Made by a program: the position numbers and the translations under genes | Assembly (NCBI GenBank): GCA_018388625.1 | Contig: CP074402.1 | Span: forward strand, 5,642,001 to 5,706,000 | Origin: Nocardiopsis eucommiae | GTDB taxonomy: Bacteria > Actinomycetota > Actinomycetes > Streptosporangiales > Streptosporangiaceae | Length of the DNA: 64,000 nt | Direction: 5' to 3' | Part shown: piece by piece, positions 19,531-29,067 of the stretch | How the letters are laid out: each line of letters starts with the position of its first letter | Numbering within the stretch: position 1 is the stretch's first letter | Notes under the pieces: model-generated | What the model saw: the letters and a program-made list of their open reading frames with translations, nothing else | Told to the model about the DNA's origin: nothing | The model's database searches: none

Positions 19531-20853
19531 TCAGTCGTGGAAGGGCAGGTCCTCCGGGGAGAGTCGCTCGAAGTCGACCTCCTCGACGGGGCCGCCCTCA
19601 CGGTCGGTCACCCGGGCCTCCTGGACCATCTCGATGGCGCCGCCGCTCTGGTACCGCACGACGTAGACGCCCTGGTGACCCCCGTGGTCACCCTCGCTGG
19701 AGGAGAAGGGCGTGTGGCCGGGGCCCCGCCACTCCTGGGTCTCCAGGGCGTCGACGAGGGACTGGCGGGTGAGGTCGCGCCCCGCCGACTTCAGGACCTG
19801 GGCGAACATGACGGCCTGGGTCATGCCGAACATGTGCGTGTTGGTGGGCGGCCCGCCGTGCCCGTACTCCTCGTACACCTCCACGAAGAACCGGCCCCAC
19901 TCGTCGTCCTCGTCCTCCACGCGCGGCATGTAGCTCGTCACGATCGCCCCGTCGAGGAAGGCGTCGGCCGGGACGCCCTCCGCGTCGGTGTCCTCGGTGA
20001 ACTCGGTGAGCAGCGCCTGGAGCGTGGCGGTGTCCCCGCCGATGCTGGAGATCACCCACTGGGGCTCGTAGCCGATCCGGGCCGCCTCCAGCATGCCGAG
20101 CGCGACGAAGGCCGGGATGCAGGAGCAGACGACCACCTCCGCCCCGGAGTTCTCCAGCTCGGCCATCTGCGCGCCGAGGTCGGGGATGTCCGACTCGTAG
20201 TGCTCGCGGGCCACGACCTCGTCGGACAGGTACTGGTCGAGTCCGGCCTGGGAGTCCTCACCGACGTCGTCGTTCTGGAACAGGTAGCCGACGTCCTGCC
20301 CGGGGAAGTTCTCGGTGATGTACTCGCCCTGGATCTTGGCTTCCTTGGTGTAGTCGGTCTGCCAGCCGTAGGTGAGCGGGTGCTCCTCCGTGTTGTTCCA
20401 GGCCAGGGCGCCCGAGGCCGGGAAGACGTCGGGCACCCCCTCGTCGTTGAGGTAGTCGATGACACCGCCGTGGGTGGGCGTGCCGAGGCCGCCCACCATC
20501 GCGAAGATCTCGTCCTCGATGACCAGTTGGCGGGTGACGTCGATGGTCCGGGAGGGGTCGTAGCCGTCGTCCTCGACCCGGTAGTCGATCCGCCGCCCGT
20601 TGACCCCGCCCTCCGCGTTGACGTGGTCGAACACGGCTCCCGCTCCCTGGGACACCGCGAGGTACCCGGGTGCGGCCGGACCGGTGAGCGGTTGATGGGT
20701 ACCGATGACGACGGCGTCGTCCGTGACGCCCGGGGCCACGTCCAGGTCGACGTCGGCGCCCTGGCCGACCTCGCCCGCGCCCGAGCAGGCCGCGGCCAGC
20801 ATGACCAGGGCCAGGGCCGGGGCCCACAGGACCCGGCTTCCGTGTTCGCGCAT
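19531..20853 (-). CDS. livK: Branched-chain amino acid-type ABC transporter substrate-binding lipoprotein
   Basis: A 440-residue periplasmic-binding-protein-type receptor (LivK/Leu-Ile-Val fold), exported and probably lipid-anchored (LVMLAAACSG near residue 23). Family features include IGTHQPLTGPAAPGY near the mature N-terminus, GGVNGRRIDYRVEDDGYDP and AMVGGLGTPTH. Last gene of the liv operon, 23 bp after livM. Family members bind branched-chain amino acids, but also urea, amides or aromatic acids, so the true ligand is open. The acidic patch EDEDDEWG is unusual. No frameshift. Confidence 0.85.
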   Translation of the reverse strand: MREHGSRVLWAPALALVMLAAACSGAGEVGQGADVDLDVAPGVTDDAVVIGTHQPLTGPAAPGYLAVSQGAGAVFDHVNAEGGVNGRRIDYRVEDDGYDPSRTIDVTRQLVIEDEIFAMVGGLGTPTHGGVIDYLNDEGVPDVFPASGALAWNNTEEHPLTYGWQTDYTKEAKIQGEYITENFPGQDVGYLFQNDDVGEDSQAGLDQYLSDEVVAREHYESDIPDLGAQMAELENSGAEVVVCSCIPAFVALGMLEAARIGYEPQWVISSIGGDTATLQALLTEFTEDTDAEGVPADAFLDGAIVTSYMPRVEDEDDEWGRFFVEVYEEYGHGGPPTNTHMFGMTQAVMFAQVLKSAGRDLTRQSLVDALETQEWRGPGHTPFSSSEGDHGGHQGVYVVRYQSGGAIEMVQEARVTDREGGPVEEVDFERLSPEDLPFHD

Positions 20854-20876
20854 GGTTGTCTCCTTCACTGGGGGGT

Positions 20877-21881
20877 TCACGAGGAGGTGCCGGAGCCGGC
20901 CACCCGAAGGCGGGCTCCGAGGTCGCGGAGGGCGCCGTGGACGCCGAGGGGCCAGAACCGCAGGACGAGGATGAGGACGACGCCGAAGAACACCACCGGC
21001 AGGTTGTTCTCGACGTCGCGCCCCAGGTCGGCCGCCCGTGCGAGGTCGGTGGCCCACACGTCCAGGTAGACGATGGCGATCGAGGCCCACAGGGCGCCCC
21101 ACAGACTGCCGATGCCGCCGAGCACCAGCGCGGCGAGCAGGGTCAGCGAGAGTACGAGGGTGAAGCTGCCGGGGGTGACGGTGCCGAGGACGTAGGCCTG
21201 GAGTCCTCCGGCCAGACCGCCCGCCGCGGAGGCGATCACGAAGGCGGCGACCTTCGTGGCGCCGACGGGGACGCCCGCCATGGCGGCGGCGGTCTCGTCG
21301 TCCCGGACCGCGCGCATACGGCGGCCGAGGCGCCCGGCGGAGATCGTGGCGAGCGCGGCCAGGCCGAGCACGACCGTGGTCCACACGACCAGGGCCCGCC
21401 ACTCGCTGGTCGTCACCAGTCCGTCGAGGAACGGAGGAGCTCCGGCGGTGCGGATGTTGAGGCCGTTGCTGCCGCCGAGGAGCTGGTGGTAGCGGTGGGC
21501 CAGTCCGGGCAGGCCCACGGCGAGGATGAGGGTCGCCCCGGCCAGGTACGGACCGTGCAGGCGCGCGGTGGCGGCGCCCACCGCGACACCCGCCACGACG
21601 GACACCGCGACGATGACACCGAGGTTGGCGGCCAGCGGCAGGGACGGCTGGTGCAGGACGAGCAGCGCCATCGTGTAGGCGCCGATCATCATGAACGCGC
21701 CGTGGCCGAGGGAGACCTGTCCGGAGCCGCCGACCAGGAGTTGGAGCCCGGCGACGGCGAGCATGGTGTACCCGACGGCCGCGACGCGCAGGGCGGTGAG
21801 GTCGCCGGTCACGAACAGCAGTCCGGCGACGGCGGCCAGGCCGAGGGCGGCCAGAAGCAGGTGGCGGACGGGCAGGGGCAT
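20877..21881 (-). CDS. livM: LivM-type ABC transporter permease
   Basis: A 334-residue permease with about nine to ten membrane spans. It has the LivM signature QVSLGHGAFMMIGAYTMALL, and the EAA-like cytoplasmic loop RLGRRMRAVRDDETAAAMAG that contacts the ATPases. It forms the channel with LivH. Placed 6 bp downstream of livH and 23 bp upstream of livK. Intact. Confidence 0.88.
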   Translation of the reverse strand: MPLPVRHLLLAALGLAAVAGLLFVTGDLTALRVAAVGYTMLAVAGLQLLVGGSGQVSLGHGAFMMIGAYTMALLVLHQPSLPLAANLGVIVAVSVVAGVAVGAATARLHGPYLAGATLILAVGLPGLAHRYHQLLGGSNGLNIRTAGAPPFLDGLVTTSEWRALVVWTTVVLGLAALATISAGRLGRRMRAVRDDETAAAMAGVPVGATKVAAFVIASAAGGLAGGLQAYVLGTVTPGSFTLVLSLTLLAALVLGGIGSLWGALWASIAIVYLDVWATDLARAADLGRDVENNLPVVFFGVVLILVLRFWPLGVHGALRDLGARLRVAGSGTSS

Positions 21882-21887
21882 GGCTGG

Positions 21888-22739
21888 CTAGACCTTTCGG
21901 GCGGTCGGTCGGGACAGGATGCCGTCGGGGCGCACGCTCAGGACGGCCACGACGATGACGAGGGCGGCGAGGGTCGCCAGTTCGGGACCCAGGAACCCGG
22001 ACACGTACGACTTGCCGAGCCCGATGAGCAGACCGCCGATCACGGCGCCGAAGGGGTTGTCCAGACCGCCCACCACGGCCGCCGTGATCCCGAAGACGAA
22101 CACCACGTCGAAGACGTTCGGTGAGAGGAAGGGCGGTCCGGCGAGCATGCCCGCCAACGCTCCGATCAGGGAGGCGATCCCCCACCCCGCCGTGAGCATG
22201 AGACCGACCCGCACCCCGTTGAGCCGGGCCGCCTCCGGGTGGAAGGCGGCGGCGCGCATCCGCAGCCCGAGGGGCGTGAACCGGTACAGGGCGAACAGGA
22301 GGAGCGCGGCCACCCCCACGGAGACCAGGGCGAACACGTCCGAGGGGGCGAAGCGGCCCACGTAGCTGAACGCGTAGCGGAGGCCGTGCTGTTCGTTGCC
22401 CCAGACCATGCCGACTCCGCCCTGGACCACCAGGAGGAGGCCGAGGGTGACGATGATGGCGTTGAGCTGGGAGGTGCGGGCGATGGGGCGGACGATGACG
22501 CGCTCCACGAAGGCGCCCACCAGCAGCCCCGCCGTCAGGGCGGCGGCGAAGCCGAGCCAGTAGGAGCCGGTGAGCTGGGTGACCGTGTACGCGGTGTAGA
22601 CGGACAGCAGAGCGAGGGCGGGCTGGGCGAAGTTCACCAGCCGGGTGGCCTGGTAGATGATGACCAGGGAGAGCGCCAGTGCCGCGTAGGCCGCCCCGGA
22701 GGCCAGCCCGTTGAGGGTCAAAGTGACGAAGTAGTTCAT
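21888..22739 (-). CDS. livH: LivH-type ABC transporter permease
   Basis: A 283-residue permease with about eight membrane spans. It opens with the family pattern LNGLASGAAYAALALSLVII, and TRLVNFAQPAL is the usual LivH motif. The loop TPLGLRMRAAAFHPEAARLN is the ATPase-contact segment. Partner of LivM; 10 bp after livF. Intact. Confidence 0.88.
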   Translation of the reverse strand: MNYFVTLTLNGLASGAAYAALALSLVIIYQATRLVNFAQPALALLSVYTAYTVTQLTGSYWLGFAAALTAGLLVGAFVERVIVRPIARTSQLNAIIVTLGLLLVVQGGVGMVWGNEQHGLRYAFSYVGRFAPSDVFALVSVGVAALLLFALYRFTPLGLRMRAAAFHPEAARLNGVRVGLMLTAGWGIASLIGALAGMLAGPPFLSPNVFDVVFVFGITAAVVGGLDNPFGAVIGGLLIGLGKSYVSGFLGPELATLAALVIVVAVLSVRPDGILSRPTARKV

Positions 22740-22749
22740 GGGGTCTCCC

Positions 22750-23469
22750 TCAGAAGCCGAGGTAGGCGTGGCGCGTGCGGTCGTCGGCCAGGAGCTCGGC
22801 GGAGGGCCCCTCCGCCACGACGCTCCCCCGGTGGAGGACGTGGCCGTGGTCCGTGACGGACAGGGCCCCGGCGGCGTTCTGCTCCACGAGGACCACCGTG
22901 AGTCCCGCGCGGTCGCGCAGGTCGCGGAGCAGGTCGAGGATCCGCCGGGTGATCAGGGGCGCGAGGCCCAGCGAGGGTTCGTCGAGGAGCAGGACCCGGG
23001 GCCGGGCCATGAGGGCGCGGCCGATGGCGAGCATCTGGCGTTCCCCGCCGGAGAGGGTGGCGGCGGCCTTCGCGCGGCGCTCGGCCAGGGGAGGGAACAG
23101 GTCCATGACCTCGTCGAGGGTGGTTCGGTCCCGGCGGTCCGCGCGCCAGAGGGCACCCAGGCGCAGGTTCTCCTCCACGGTGAGTTCGACGACCACCCCG
23201 CCGCCCTCGGGGACGTGGGCGAGGCCCCGGGTGATGACCTGTTCCGTGGGGAGCCGGGTGATGTCCTCGCCCGCCAGCAGCACCCGCCCCGACGAGGCGC
23301 GGTGCAGGCCGGTGAGGGTGCGCAGGAGGGTGGTCTTGCCCGCGCCGTTGGCCCCGAGGACGGCGGACAGTCCGCGTTCGGGAACGGTGAGGCTGACGCG
23401 GTCCAGGGCCCGGACGGCGCCGTAGGAGGCGCTGAGGTCCTCGACGGTGAGCAGGGGCGGGAGGGTCAT
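22750..23469 (-). CDS. livF: LivF-type ABC transporter ATP-binding protein
   Basis: A 239-residue ATPase with Walker A GANGAGKTT, signature LSGGERQ, Walker B VLLLDEPSLGLAP and the closing EQN switch stretch typical of LivF. It drives the LivHM channel as a heterodimer with LivG. The ATG at 23469 overlaps the livG stop by four bases (ATGA), so translation is coupled. Intact. Confidence 0.9.
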   Translation of the reverse strand: MTLPPLLTVEDLSASYGAVRALDRVSLTVPERGLSAVLGANGAGKTTLLRTLTGLHRASSGRVLLAGEDITRLPTEQVITRGLAHVPEGGGVVVELTVEENLRLGALWRADRRDRTTLDEVMDLFPPLAERRAKAAATLSGGERQMLAIGRALMARPRVLLLDEPSLGLAPLITRRILDLLRDLRDRAGLTVVLVEQNAAGALSVTDHGHVLHRGSVVAEGPSAELLADDRTRHAYLGF

Positions 23470-24284
23470 CGGCGGTCCCCGTTCCCGTCGTCGGGGCCGG
23501 TGGACGGGACGTCGGAGGTGCCCAGGTAGGCGCGGGTGACGGCGGGGTCGGCCTGGACCTCCTCGGGGGTCCCGGTCGAGATGACCCTGCCGAAGTCGAG
23601 GACCACGACGCGGTCGCAGACGTCCATGACCAGGTCCATGTGGTGTTCCACGAGGACCACCGCCATGTCCTTGCTGAGCTCCCGGATCCGCTCGCCCAGC
23701 TCGGCGGTCTCGTGACCGGAGAGCCCGCTGGCGGGTTCGTCCAGGAGGAGGAGTTCGGGTTCCCCGGCGCAGGCCCGTGCGAGGGCGACCTGCTTCTGCA
23801 CGCCGTAGGGCAGGGTGCCGGGCAGCCGGTGGGCGTGCTCGCCGACACCGAAGCGCTCCAGGGCGGCGGTGGCGCGCTCCCTGAGCTCGCGTTCGTCGCG
23901 GTGGTGCCGCCCGAGGCCGCTGACGAGGGAGAACGCTCCGCCCCTGGCCAGGCGGTCGGCGCCCACCATGACGTTCCCGAGAACGGTCATCATCGGGAAC
24001 AGGTTGAGGCCCTGGAAGGTCCGGGCGATCCCGGCCCTGGCCAGGTGGTGGGTACGCCCGCCGGATCGCGGCGCCCCCTTCCACGAGACCACTCCCCTGG
24101 TGGGGCGCAGCACCCCCGAGAGGACGTTGAAGAGGGTGGTCTTGCCCGCTCCGTTGGGGCCGATGAGACCGACGACGGTGCCCGGGTCGACCCGGAGTCC
24201 GACGTCGTCCAGCGCGGTGAGCCCTCCGAAGCGCATGGTCACCCCGTCCGCTGTCAGGAGGTGTTCCGGTGCGGTCGTTGTCAT
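23466..24284 (-). CDS. livG: LivG-type ABC transporter ATP-binding protein
   Basis: A 272-residue ATPase: VTMRFGGLTALDDV at the N-terminus, Walker A GPNGAGKTT, then GIARTFQGLNLFPMMTVLGN (the LivG Q-loop and insert), Walker B LLLLDEPASGLSGHET and the EHHMDLVMDVCDRVVVLDFG switch region. The signature LPYGVQKQ departs from LSYGxQR. First gene of livGFHMK; a GGAGAG ribosome site precedes it. A TetR-type palindrome overlaps its promoter. Confidence 0.9.
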   Translation of the reverse strand: MTTTAPEHLLTADGVTMRFGGLTALDDVGLRVDPGTVVGLIGPNGAGKTTLFNVLSGVLRPTRGVVSWKGAPRSGGRTHHLARAGIARTFQGLNLFPMMTVLGNVMVGADRLARGGAFSLVSGLGRHHRDERELRERATAALERFGVGEHAHRLPGTLPYGVQKQVALARACAGEPELLLLDEPASGLSGHETAELGERIRELSKDMAVVLVEHHMDLVMDVCDRVVVLDFGRVISTGTPEEVQADPAVTRAYLGTSDVPSTGPDDGNGDRR

Positions 24285-24316
24285 GGCTGCCTCTCTCCGG
24301 CGACTCGCCGGATCTC

Positions 24317-24334
24317 ATACCGACCAGTTGGTAT
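24317..24334 (-). promoter_or_regulatory. TetR-type operator upstream of livG
   Basis: The 18-mer ATACCGACCAGTTGGTAT pairs at 14 of 18 positions and has the TACC-N10-GGTA form common in actinobacterial TetR operators. Wider arms CCGACC / GGTCGG (24320-24345) surround it. On the minus strand TATGAG at its edge could be the -10, so binding would block transcription of the liv operon. The cognate regulator is not obvious in the window. Confidence 0.55.
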
Positions 24335-24392
24335 CGAACGGTCGGCGCGACGGGGCGCCCGCACGCCCCGGGGCGCCGGACCCGGGACGTGT

Positions 24393-27180
24393 TCAGTTCA
24401 GGAGACGGGCCAGATCCACCCGGGACCTGATGTTGAGCCTGCGGAAGATGCCGCGCAGGTGGTGCTCCACGGTGCGCGGGCTGATGAACATGTGCGCGGC
24501 CACCTCACGGTTGGTGGCGCCCTCCGCCACCAACTGCGCGATCTGCTGCTGTTGCGCCGTCAGGTCGCCGGTGGCCGGGGACTCCGGGCCGCGTTCGGCG
24601 GTGCCGATGGCGCGCAGTTCCGCGCGGGTCTGCCGGACCCACAGCCGCGCGCCGAAGCGCTCGAAGGTCTCCAGGGCGTTGTACAGGTGCTCCCGGGCAC
24701 GCCCGGGGAGGCGGGACCGCCGCAGGGACGCGCCGAAGAGCAGTTGGGTGCGCGCGTGCTCGACGTCGTCGTCACCGCAGGCCCGGTGCAGGTCGAGCGC
24801 GGTCTCGAAGTGGTCGGCCGCCTCCTCCCCGGTGGCGAGCAGGCCGTCCCCGCGTGCGGCCAGGGCCAGCGCGCTCGGGCTCTCCACGGCCTCGGCCCAG
24901 CCGCGGTACTCCGGCCTGGGAGGCGCGCGCCCACCCGGTCTTGCCCGTGCGGACCGCGGCCTCCACGAAGTGGGGGCGGTGAGCAGGCGCATGGTGGGGT
25001 GCCCGTGCCCGGGACCTGCGTGCACCAGGGAGCGCAGCCGGAAGAAGGCGTCGGCGGCGTTGCCCCGGGAGAGTTCGAGGACGGCCAGCGCCCAGGAGGC
25101 CAGCGCGGAGGGCAGCCCGAGGCTCCTCTCCCCGGCCTGCGCGGTCACCGCGCGCGCCCGGATGTGGCAGGTGTCGACGTCGCCCTGGATGGCGGCGATC
25201 ATCGCCAGCGAGGCGAGGTGCTGGGCGGCCCAGATGGTCTGACCGGACTCGCGGGAGGCGCGCAGCCCGGTCAGGGCGGTCCCGGCGGCGGACGGGAAGC
25301 GCCCGCTCCAGAACTCGGAGAAGACGAGGAAGGCCAGCGCCGAGGGCACGAAGACGTGTTCCCCCGGGACCGGGCCGACTCCCTCGCGCGGGAGGTGACG
25401 GTGCGGACGAAGGGGGCGTCCCCCAGGCGGAGGCCGCAGATCCCCGCCCACACCAGCTCCGAGGGGGCGCTCATGCCGTGGGAGAGCCGGATCGCCTCGC
25501 GCAGCAGCGGGGTGGAGTTCACGTAGTCGCCCCGGAACGAGACCGTGCACCCCTCCAGGAAGGCGGCGATCAGCCGCATCGAGGGCGGATCGTCGGGGCG
25601 GACCAGGGGGACGGCGAGTTCGGTGGCCCTGGCGTGGCGGACGGGGTCCCCCGCGTAGGAGGCGCTGTCGGCGGACCGGACCAGGGCGCGCAGGGCGAGG
25701 CCGCGGTCGTGCGGGACGAGGTCGCGCCCGGCGGCGTACAGCCGTTCGGCGGCGTCCACGGCGTTGGAGTCGCACGTCTCGAACTCGGCCTGGATGAGGG
25801 CGACCACGGCTCGGCGGCGGTCGGACACAGCCAGCGGGCGGGCCCGCCCGAGCAGGCGCGCGGCGCGTTCGGGCTCCCCTGCGAGGTGGGACTCGTGGGA
25901 GGCGGTGGCCAGGCGGCAGGCGCGTTCGTCGGGGTCGGGGGTGAGGTCGGCGGCGCGCTCGTTGGTGTGGGAGGCCGCGAGCGGCCCCGCCAGGCGTTTG
26001 GCCCGCCGTGCGGCGGCCGCGATCCGGTCCGCGAGGTCGGCGTCGGGGGCCTCGGCACCGCGGGCGGCGTGCCGGGCGAAATCGACCGGGGCGTGCTCGC
26101 GGTCGGTCACCCCGGCCAGGGCCCGGTGGGCCGCGCGCAGGCGACCGGCGGGGGTGGCCTGGACGACGGCCTCCCGCAGGAGCGGGTCGGGGAAGACCAG
26201 GGTGTCGCCGTCCACCCGCACCAGCCCGCGTTCCTCGGCGGGTTCGAGGGTGGCCACCGAGGGCGCGGGTTCCGGGTCTTCGGGTTCGCGCGCGGCGTCC
26301 AGGAGCAGGTGGACGCGGGGGTCGGCGGCCAGTGCGCCGAGCAGCAGGATCCGCCGGGCGTCGTCGGGCAGCTCTTCGTAGGGGGCGAGCCAGGCCGCGC
26401 GCGACCGTGCCGTGAGCGGGAGGGGGTCGGGCAGGGCGTGTTCGCCCCGGACCTGCTCCGGGGTGAGGGACGAGAGGAAGCCGAGGGCCGCCGCGGGGTT
26501 GCCGTGGGCGGCGCCGACCAGCCCGGCGCGGACCGTGGAGGACAGGTGGGCGGGGGCGCGGTCGGCGAGCAGGTCGTGCACCGCGCGGTCCTCCAGGGGG
26601 AGAGGACCAGTTCGGGCACCCCCGGGACCGGACCGGGGGCGCTGGAGCGGTGCCCGTCCCGGGCAGCGAACACGGCGGCGATCCGGGTCCCGGTGAGACG
26701 CCGCGCGGCGAACGCCAGGGCGTCGAGCGAGGTGGCGTCCAGGAGTTCGGCGTCGTCCACGCACAGGAGGAGGGGGCGATCGGTGCTCGCCTCGGAGAGG
26801 AGTTCGAGGACGGCGGTGTAGAGCGGGTAACGGTCGTCGTCGGTGCCGCCGCCCCGGGTGAGGGCTTCGCGCAGGAGGTCGCGCTGGCGCGCCGGAAGCC
26901 GGTCGATCACCGGTCCCACGGGGCGCAGGAGGCGTTGGAGGCCGGAGCAGGGGAGGTCGGTCTCGGTGCGGACCCCGCCCACGTGGAGGACGGTGAAGTC
27001 ACGCGCGGCGTCGCGGGTGCGGTCGAGCAGGAGGCTCCGGCCCTGGCCCGGACCACCCGTGAGGAGCAGGGACGCGCCCCGGCCGGACCTCGCGTCGCCC
27101 AGGGCGTCGGCGAGCGTCCTCCACTCAGCGTCCCGGCCCCGGAGGCGTACGCTCGGGGGCTCCGTGTACCGTTCCGTCAC
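24393..27180 (-). CDS. Large LuxR-family (LAL-type) ATP-binding regulator (frameshifted as read)
   Basis: About 930 residues. The N-terminal AAA/NB-type domain has Walker A-like GGPGQGRS and Walker B LLLCVDDAELLD (with Arg in place of the usual Lys, as in many LAL proteins). A long TPR-like helical middle follows. The C-terminal LuxR HTH reads TNREVAAHMFISPRTVEHHL (last ~55 residues). Shifts near 26600, 25363, 24974 and 24922 interrupt it; single added bases in C/G runs repair the first three, and the fourth needs two bases. The GTG at 27180 is tentative; 27189 is the alternative. It lies directly upstream of the liv operon on the same strand, but operator and gap suggest separate control. 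Confidence 0.8.
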
Positions 27181-27547
27181 GTTGTTCACATTCGCACAGC
27201 GCCGCCCCGCTCCGGCAGGTGTGCGCGGACACACTGGTCGTTTCACCGATACCCGCCCCGTGCCCCGCGTGGCGTCCGCGTACGAGGGTTCTGCTGGTCC
27301 TCGGTGGGCTTCGCGGGGATGGCGTTGCGCAAGATGAACCGGTGGTTCAGACCGATCCACGATGCCGAAAAAATGTTCCGGTTCCCTCATATGCCGCACA
27401 ACCGGAACTCCGCCCGTGTCCGTCCAGGTAGTCCGGACGCGGCGCGTCGAGGCCGCCCCAATGGCGAAACAGACAAACAGCACAAACAACTCTCAGATAG
27501 CTTTTTGTCCACTTCGGGACACTGTCGCGGCCGTCCCCGTGCGGGAT

Positions 27548-27570
27548 ATCCAGTGCGGGACACACTGGAT
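27548..27570 (+). promoter_or_regulatory. Perfect 8-bp inverted repeat upstream of the YbdK-type ligase
   Basis: ATCCAGTG / CACTGGAT arms flank 7 bp and end 10 bp before the GGAGG ribosome site of the ligase. It could be an operator or a leader hairpin that affects translation. A smaller dyad (TGTCC / GGACA) lies about 40 bp upstream. The rest of the 400-bp gap 27190-27589 shows nothing else. Confidence 0.5.
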
Positions 27571-27589
27571 CGGACAGCCGGAGGACCGC

Positions 27590-28948
27590 ATGGAGAACCG
27601 CTCCCTGACAGCGGAGGACCGACGCCCACCCGTCGGCACCGTGAACCGACCCCTGACGTTCGGTGTGGAGGAGGAGTTCTTCGTCGTCGACCCGCGCACG
27701 CGCCGCATCCTCTCCCGCGCCCCCGACGTCCTGGCCCACGCCCGATCGTTCGGGCCCCACCTGTGCGGCGAGTTCACCCGGGCCCAGGTGGAGGCCAACA
27801 GCCCCGTGTGCACCACCTCGGAGGAGGCCCGCGCGTTCCTGGAGACCGCTCGGGCGGAACTCCACCGGGCCGCCGACAGCGCGGGGCTGGCCGTGGCCGC
27901 GACCGGCACCCCCGTCCTCGGAGACCCGGCCGCGGCCACCATCAGCCATGGCCGCCGCTACTCCGCCATCGCCTCCCACTTCGGAGCCCTGCGCGCCTCC
28001 CACGTGGTGTGCGGCTGTCACGTGCACGTCGGCATCCCGGACCCGGCCACCGCCGTGGCCGTCAGCGACCACCTGCGCCGCTGGCTGCCCTTCCTGGTCG
28101 CGCTGGCCGCGAACTCGCCCTTCCAGTCGGGTCGGGACACCGGTCACGCCAGCTGGCGGACGGTCACCTGGAACCAGCTGCCGTCCGCCGGTCCGCCGCC
28201 GCTGATGCGCACCCTCAAGGAGCACGAGAGCGCCGTCCAGGGGCTGACCTCCACCGGGGCGATCCTGGACCGCCGCATGGTCTACTGGGACATCCGCCTC
28301 TCCGACCACCTGCCCACGCTGGAGATCCGGGTGGGCGACGTGGCCGCCACCGCCGAGGAGGCCCTGCTCCTCGCGACCCTCACCCGGGGCCTGGCCACGC
28401 GGGCCCTCACCGACGTGTGGCACGGGGTCCCCGCACCCGCCGTGAGCACGCACACCCTGCGCGCCGCCGTGTGGCGGGCCGCCCGGGAGGGGTTGGAGGG
28501 GGTGGTCCCCGACCCGCTGACCGGCGAGTCCCTGACCGCGAGCGCCGCCATGGAGCGGGTCCGCCGGGCCGCCCTGCCCGGCCTGGCCGTCTCCGGGGAC
28601 ACGGACCTGGTGTCGTCCCTGCTCGACCGGGTCCTGACCGTGGGGTCGGGCGCCCACCGCCAGCGGGTCGCCTACGCGCGCCGGGAGCGGATGACCGACG
28701 TGGTGGACCACGTCGTGGCGCAGACCCGCGAGGGCCTGGGGTCGGTGCCCCGCCCGAGGCTCCCCGCGCCTGAGCACGCGGGGCCGCCGGGCCGTTCTCG
28801 GGCAGGGGTCGGCGGACGAGAGTGGAGCATCCCCCGAGATACCAGGGAAACACGTCCGTGCCGGTCACCGCCAGCGCGCTCCCCCAGCCTGTGGACGACG
28901 GGCCGGCCTGCGGACGACGGGGGCGGGCCACCCCAAGCCACCCCGTGA
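27590..28948 (+). CDS. YbdK-type carboxylate-amine ligase (GCS2 family)
   Basis: Glutamate-cysteine ligase family 2 enzyme: an ATP-grasp-like ligase that joins a carboxylate (typically glutamate) to an amine. The start LTFGVEEEFFVVDP carries the catalytic acidic motif; GCHVHVGIPD and LEIRVGDVAATAEEA are further family hallmarks. GGAGG lies 5-6 nt before the ATG. The core ends near residue 385 (VVAQTREGLG). The remaining ~60 residues are Arg/Pro-rich and unlike the family. If one G is missing from the run at 28738-28741, the stop would be at 28773. Actinobacteria use mycothiol, so a glutathione role is unlikely; the product is unknown. Confidence 0.85.
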   Translation: MENRSLTAEDRRPPVGTVNRPLTFGVEEEFFVVDPRTRRILSRAPDVLAHARSFGPHLCGEFTRAQVEANSPVCTTSEEARAFLETARAELHRAADSAGLAVAATGTPVLGDPAAATISHGRRYSAIASHFGALRASHVVCGCHVHVGIPDPATAVAVSDHLRRWLPFLVALAANSPFQSGRDTGHASWRTVTWNQLPSAGPPPLMRTLKEHESAVQGLTSTGAILDRRMVYWDIRLSDHLPTLEIRVGDVAATAEEALLLATLTRGLATRALTDVWHGVPAPAVSTHTLRAAVWRAAREGLEGVVPDPLTGESLTASAAMERVRRAALPGLAVSGDTDLVSSLLDRVLTVGSGAHRQRVAYARRERMTDVVDHVVAQTREGLGSVPRPRLPAPEHAGPPGRSRAGVGGREWSIPRDTRETRPCRSPPARSPSLWTTGRPADDGGGPPQATP

Positions 28949-28959
28949 CCGGCCACCCC

Positions 28960-28998
28960 GGCGCGGAGCGGCCCGGCGCGGAGCGGCCCGGCGCGGCC
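28960..28998. repeat. 15-bp tandem repeat, 2.6 copies
   Basis: GGCGCGGAGCGGCCC is repeated twice, then a partial third copy, in the gap between convergent ybdK-type and pfkB-type genes. Probably slippage-derived; no function is apparent. Confidence 0.7.
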
Positions 28999-29033
28999 GA
29001 CCGAGAGTCGGGCTCCAAGGATGCTCGGACTCC

Positions 29034-29062
29034 CCGGCGGGAGGGGGCGCCCCTCCCGCCGG
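29034..29062 (-). terminator. Terminator hairpin after the PfkB gene
   Basis: Perfect 13-bp arms CCGGCGGGAGGGG / CCCCTCCCGCCGG with a 3-nt loop, 5 bp past the PfkB stop. It ends the four-gene minus-strand operon and may also serve the convergent ligase gene. Confidence 0.7.
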
Positions 29063-29067
29063 TACGC

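Noticed and set aside
28960..28998. Possible CRISPR or MITE from the 15-bp repeats
   Set aside because: Repeats are directly adjacent, without spacers or terminal inverted repeats, and too few. Simple tandem slippage is enough.
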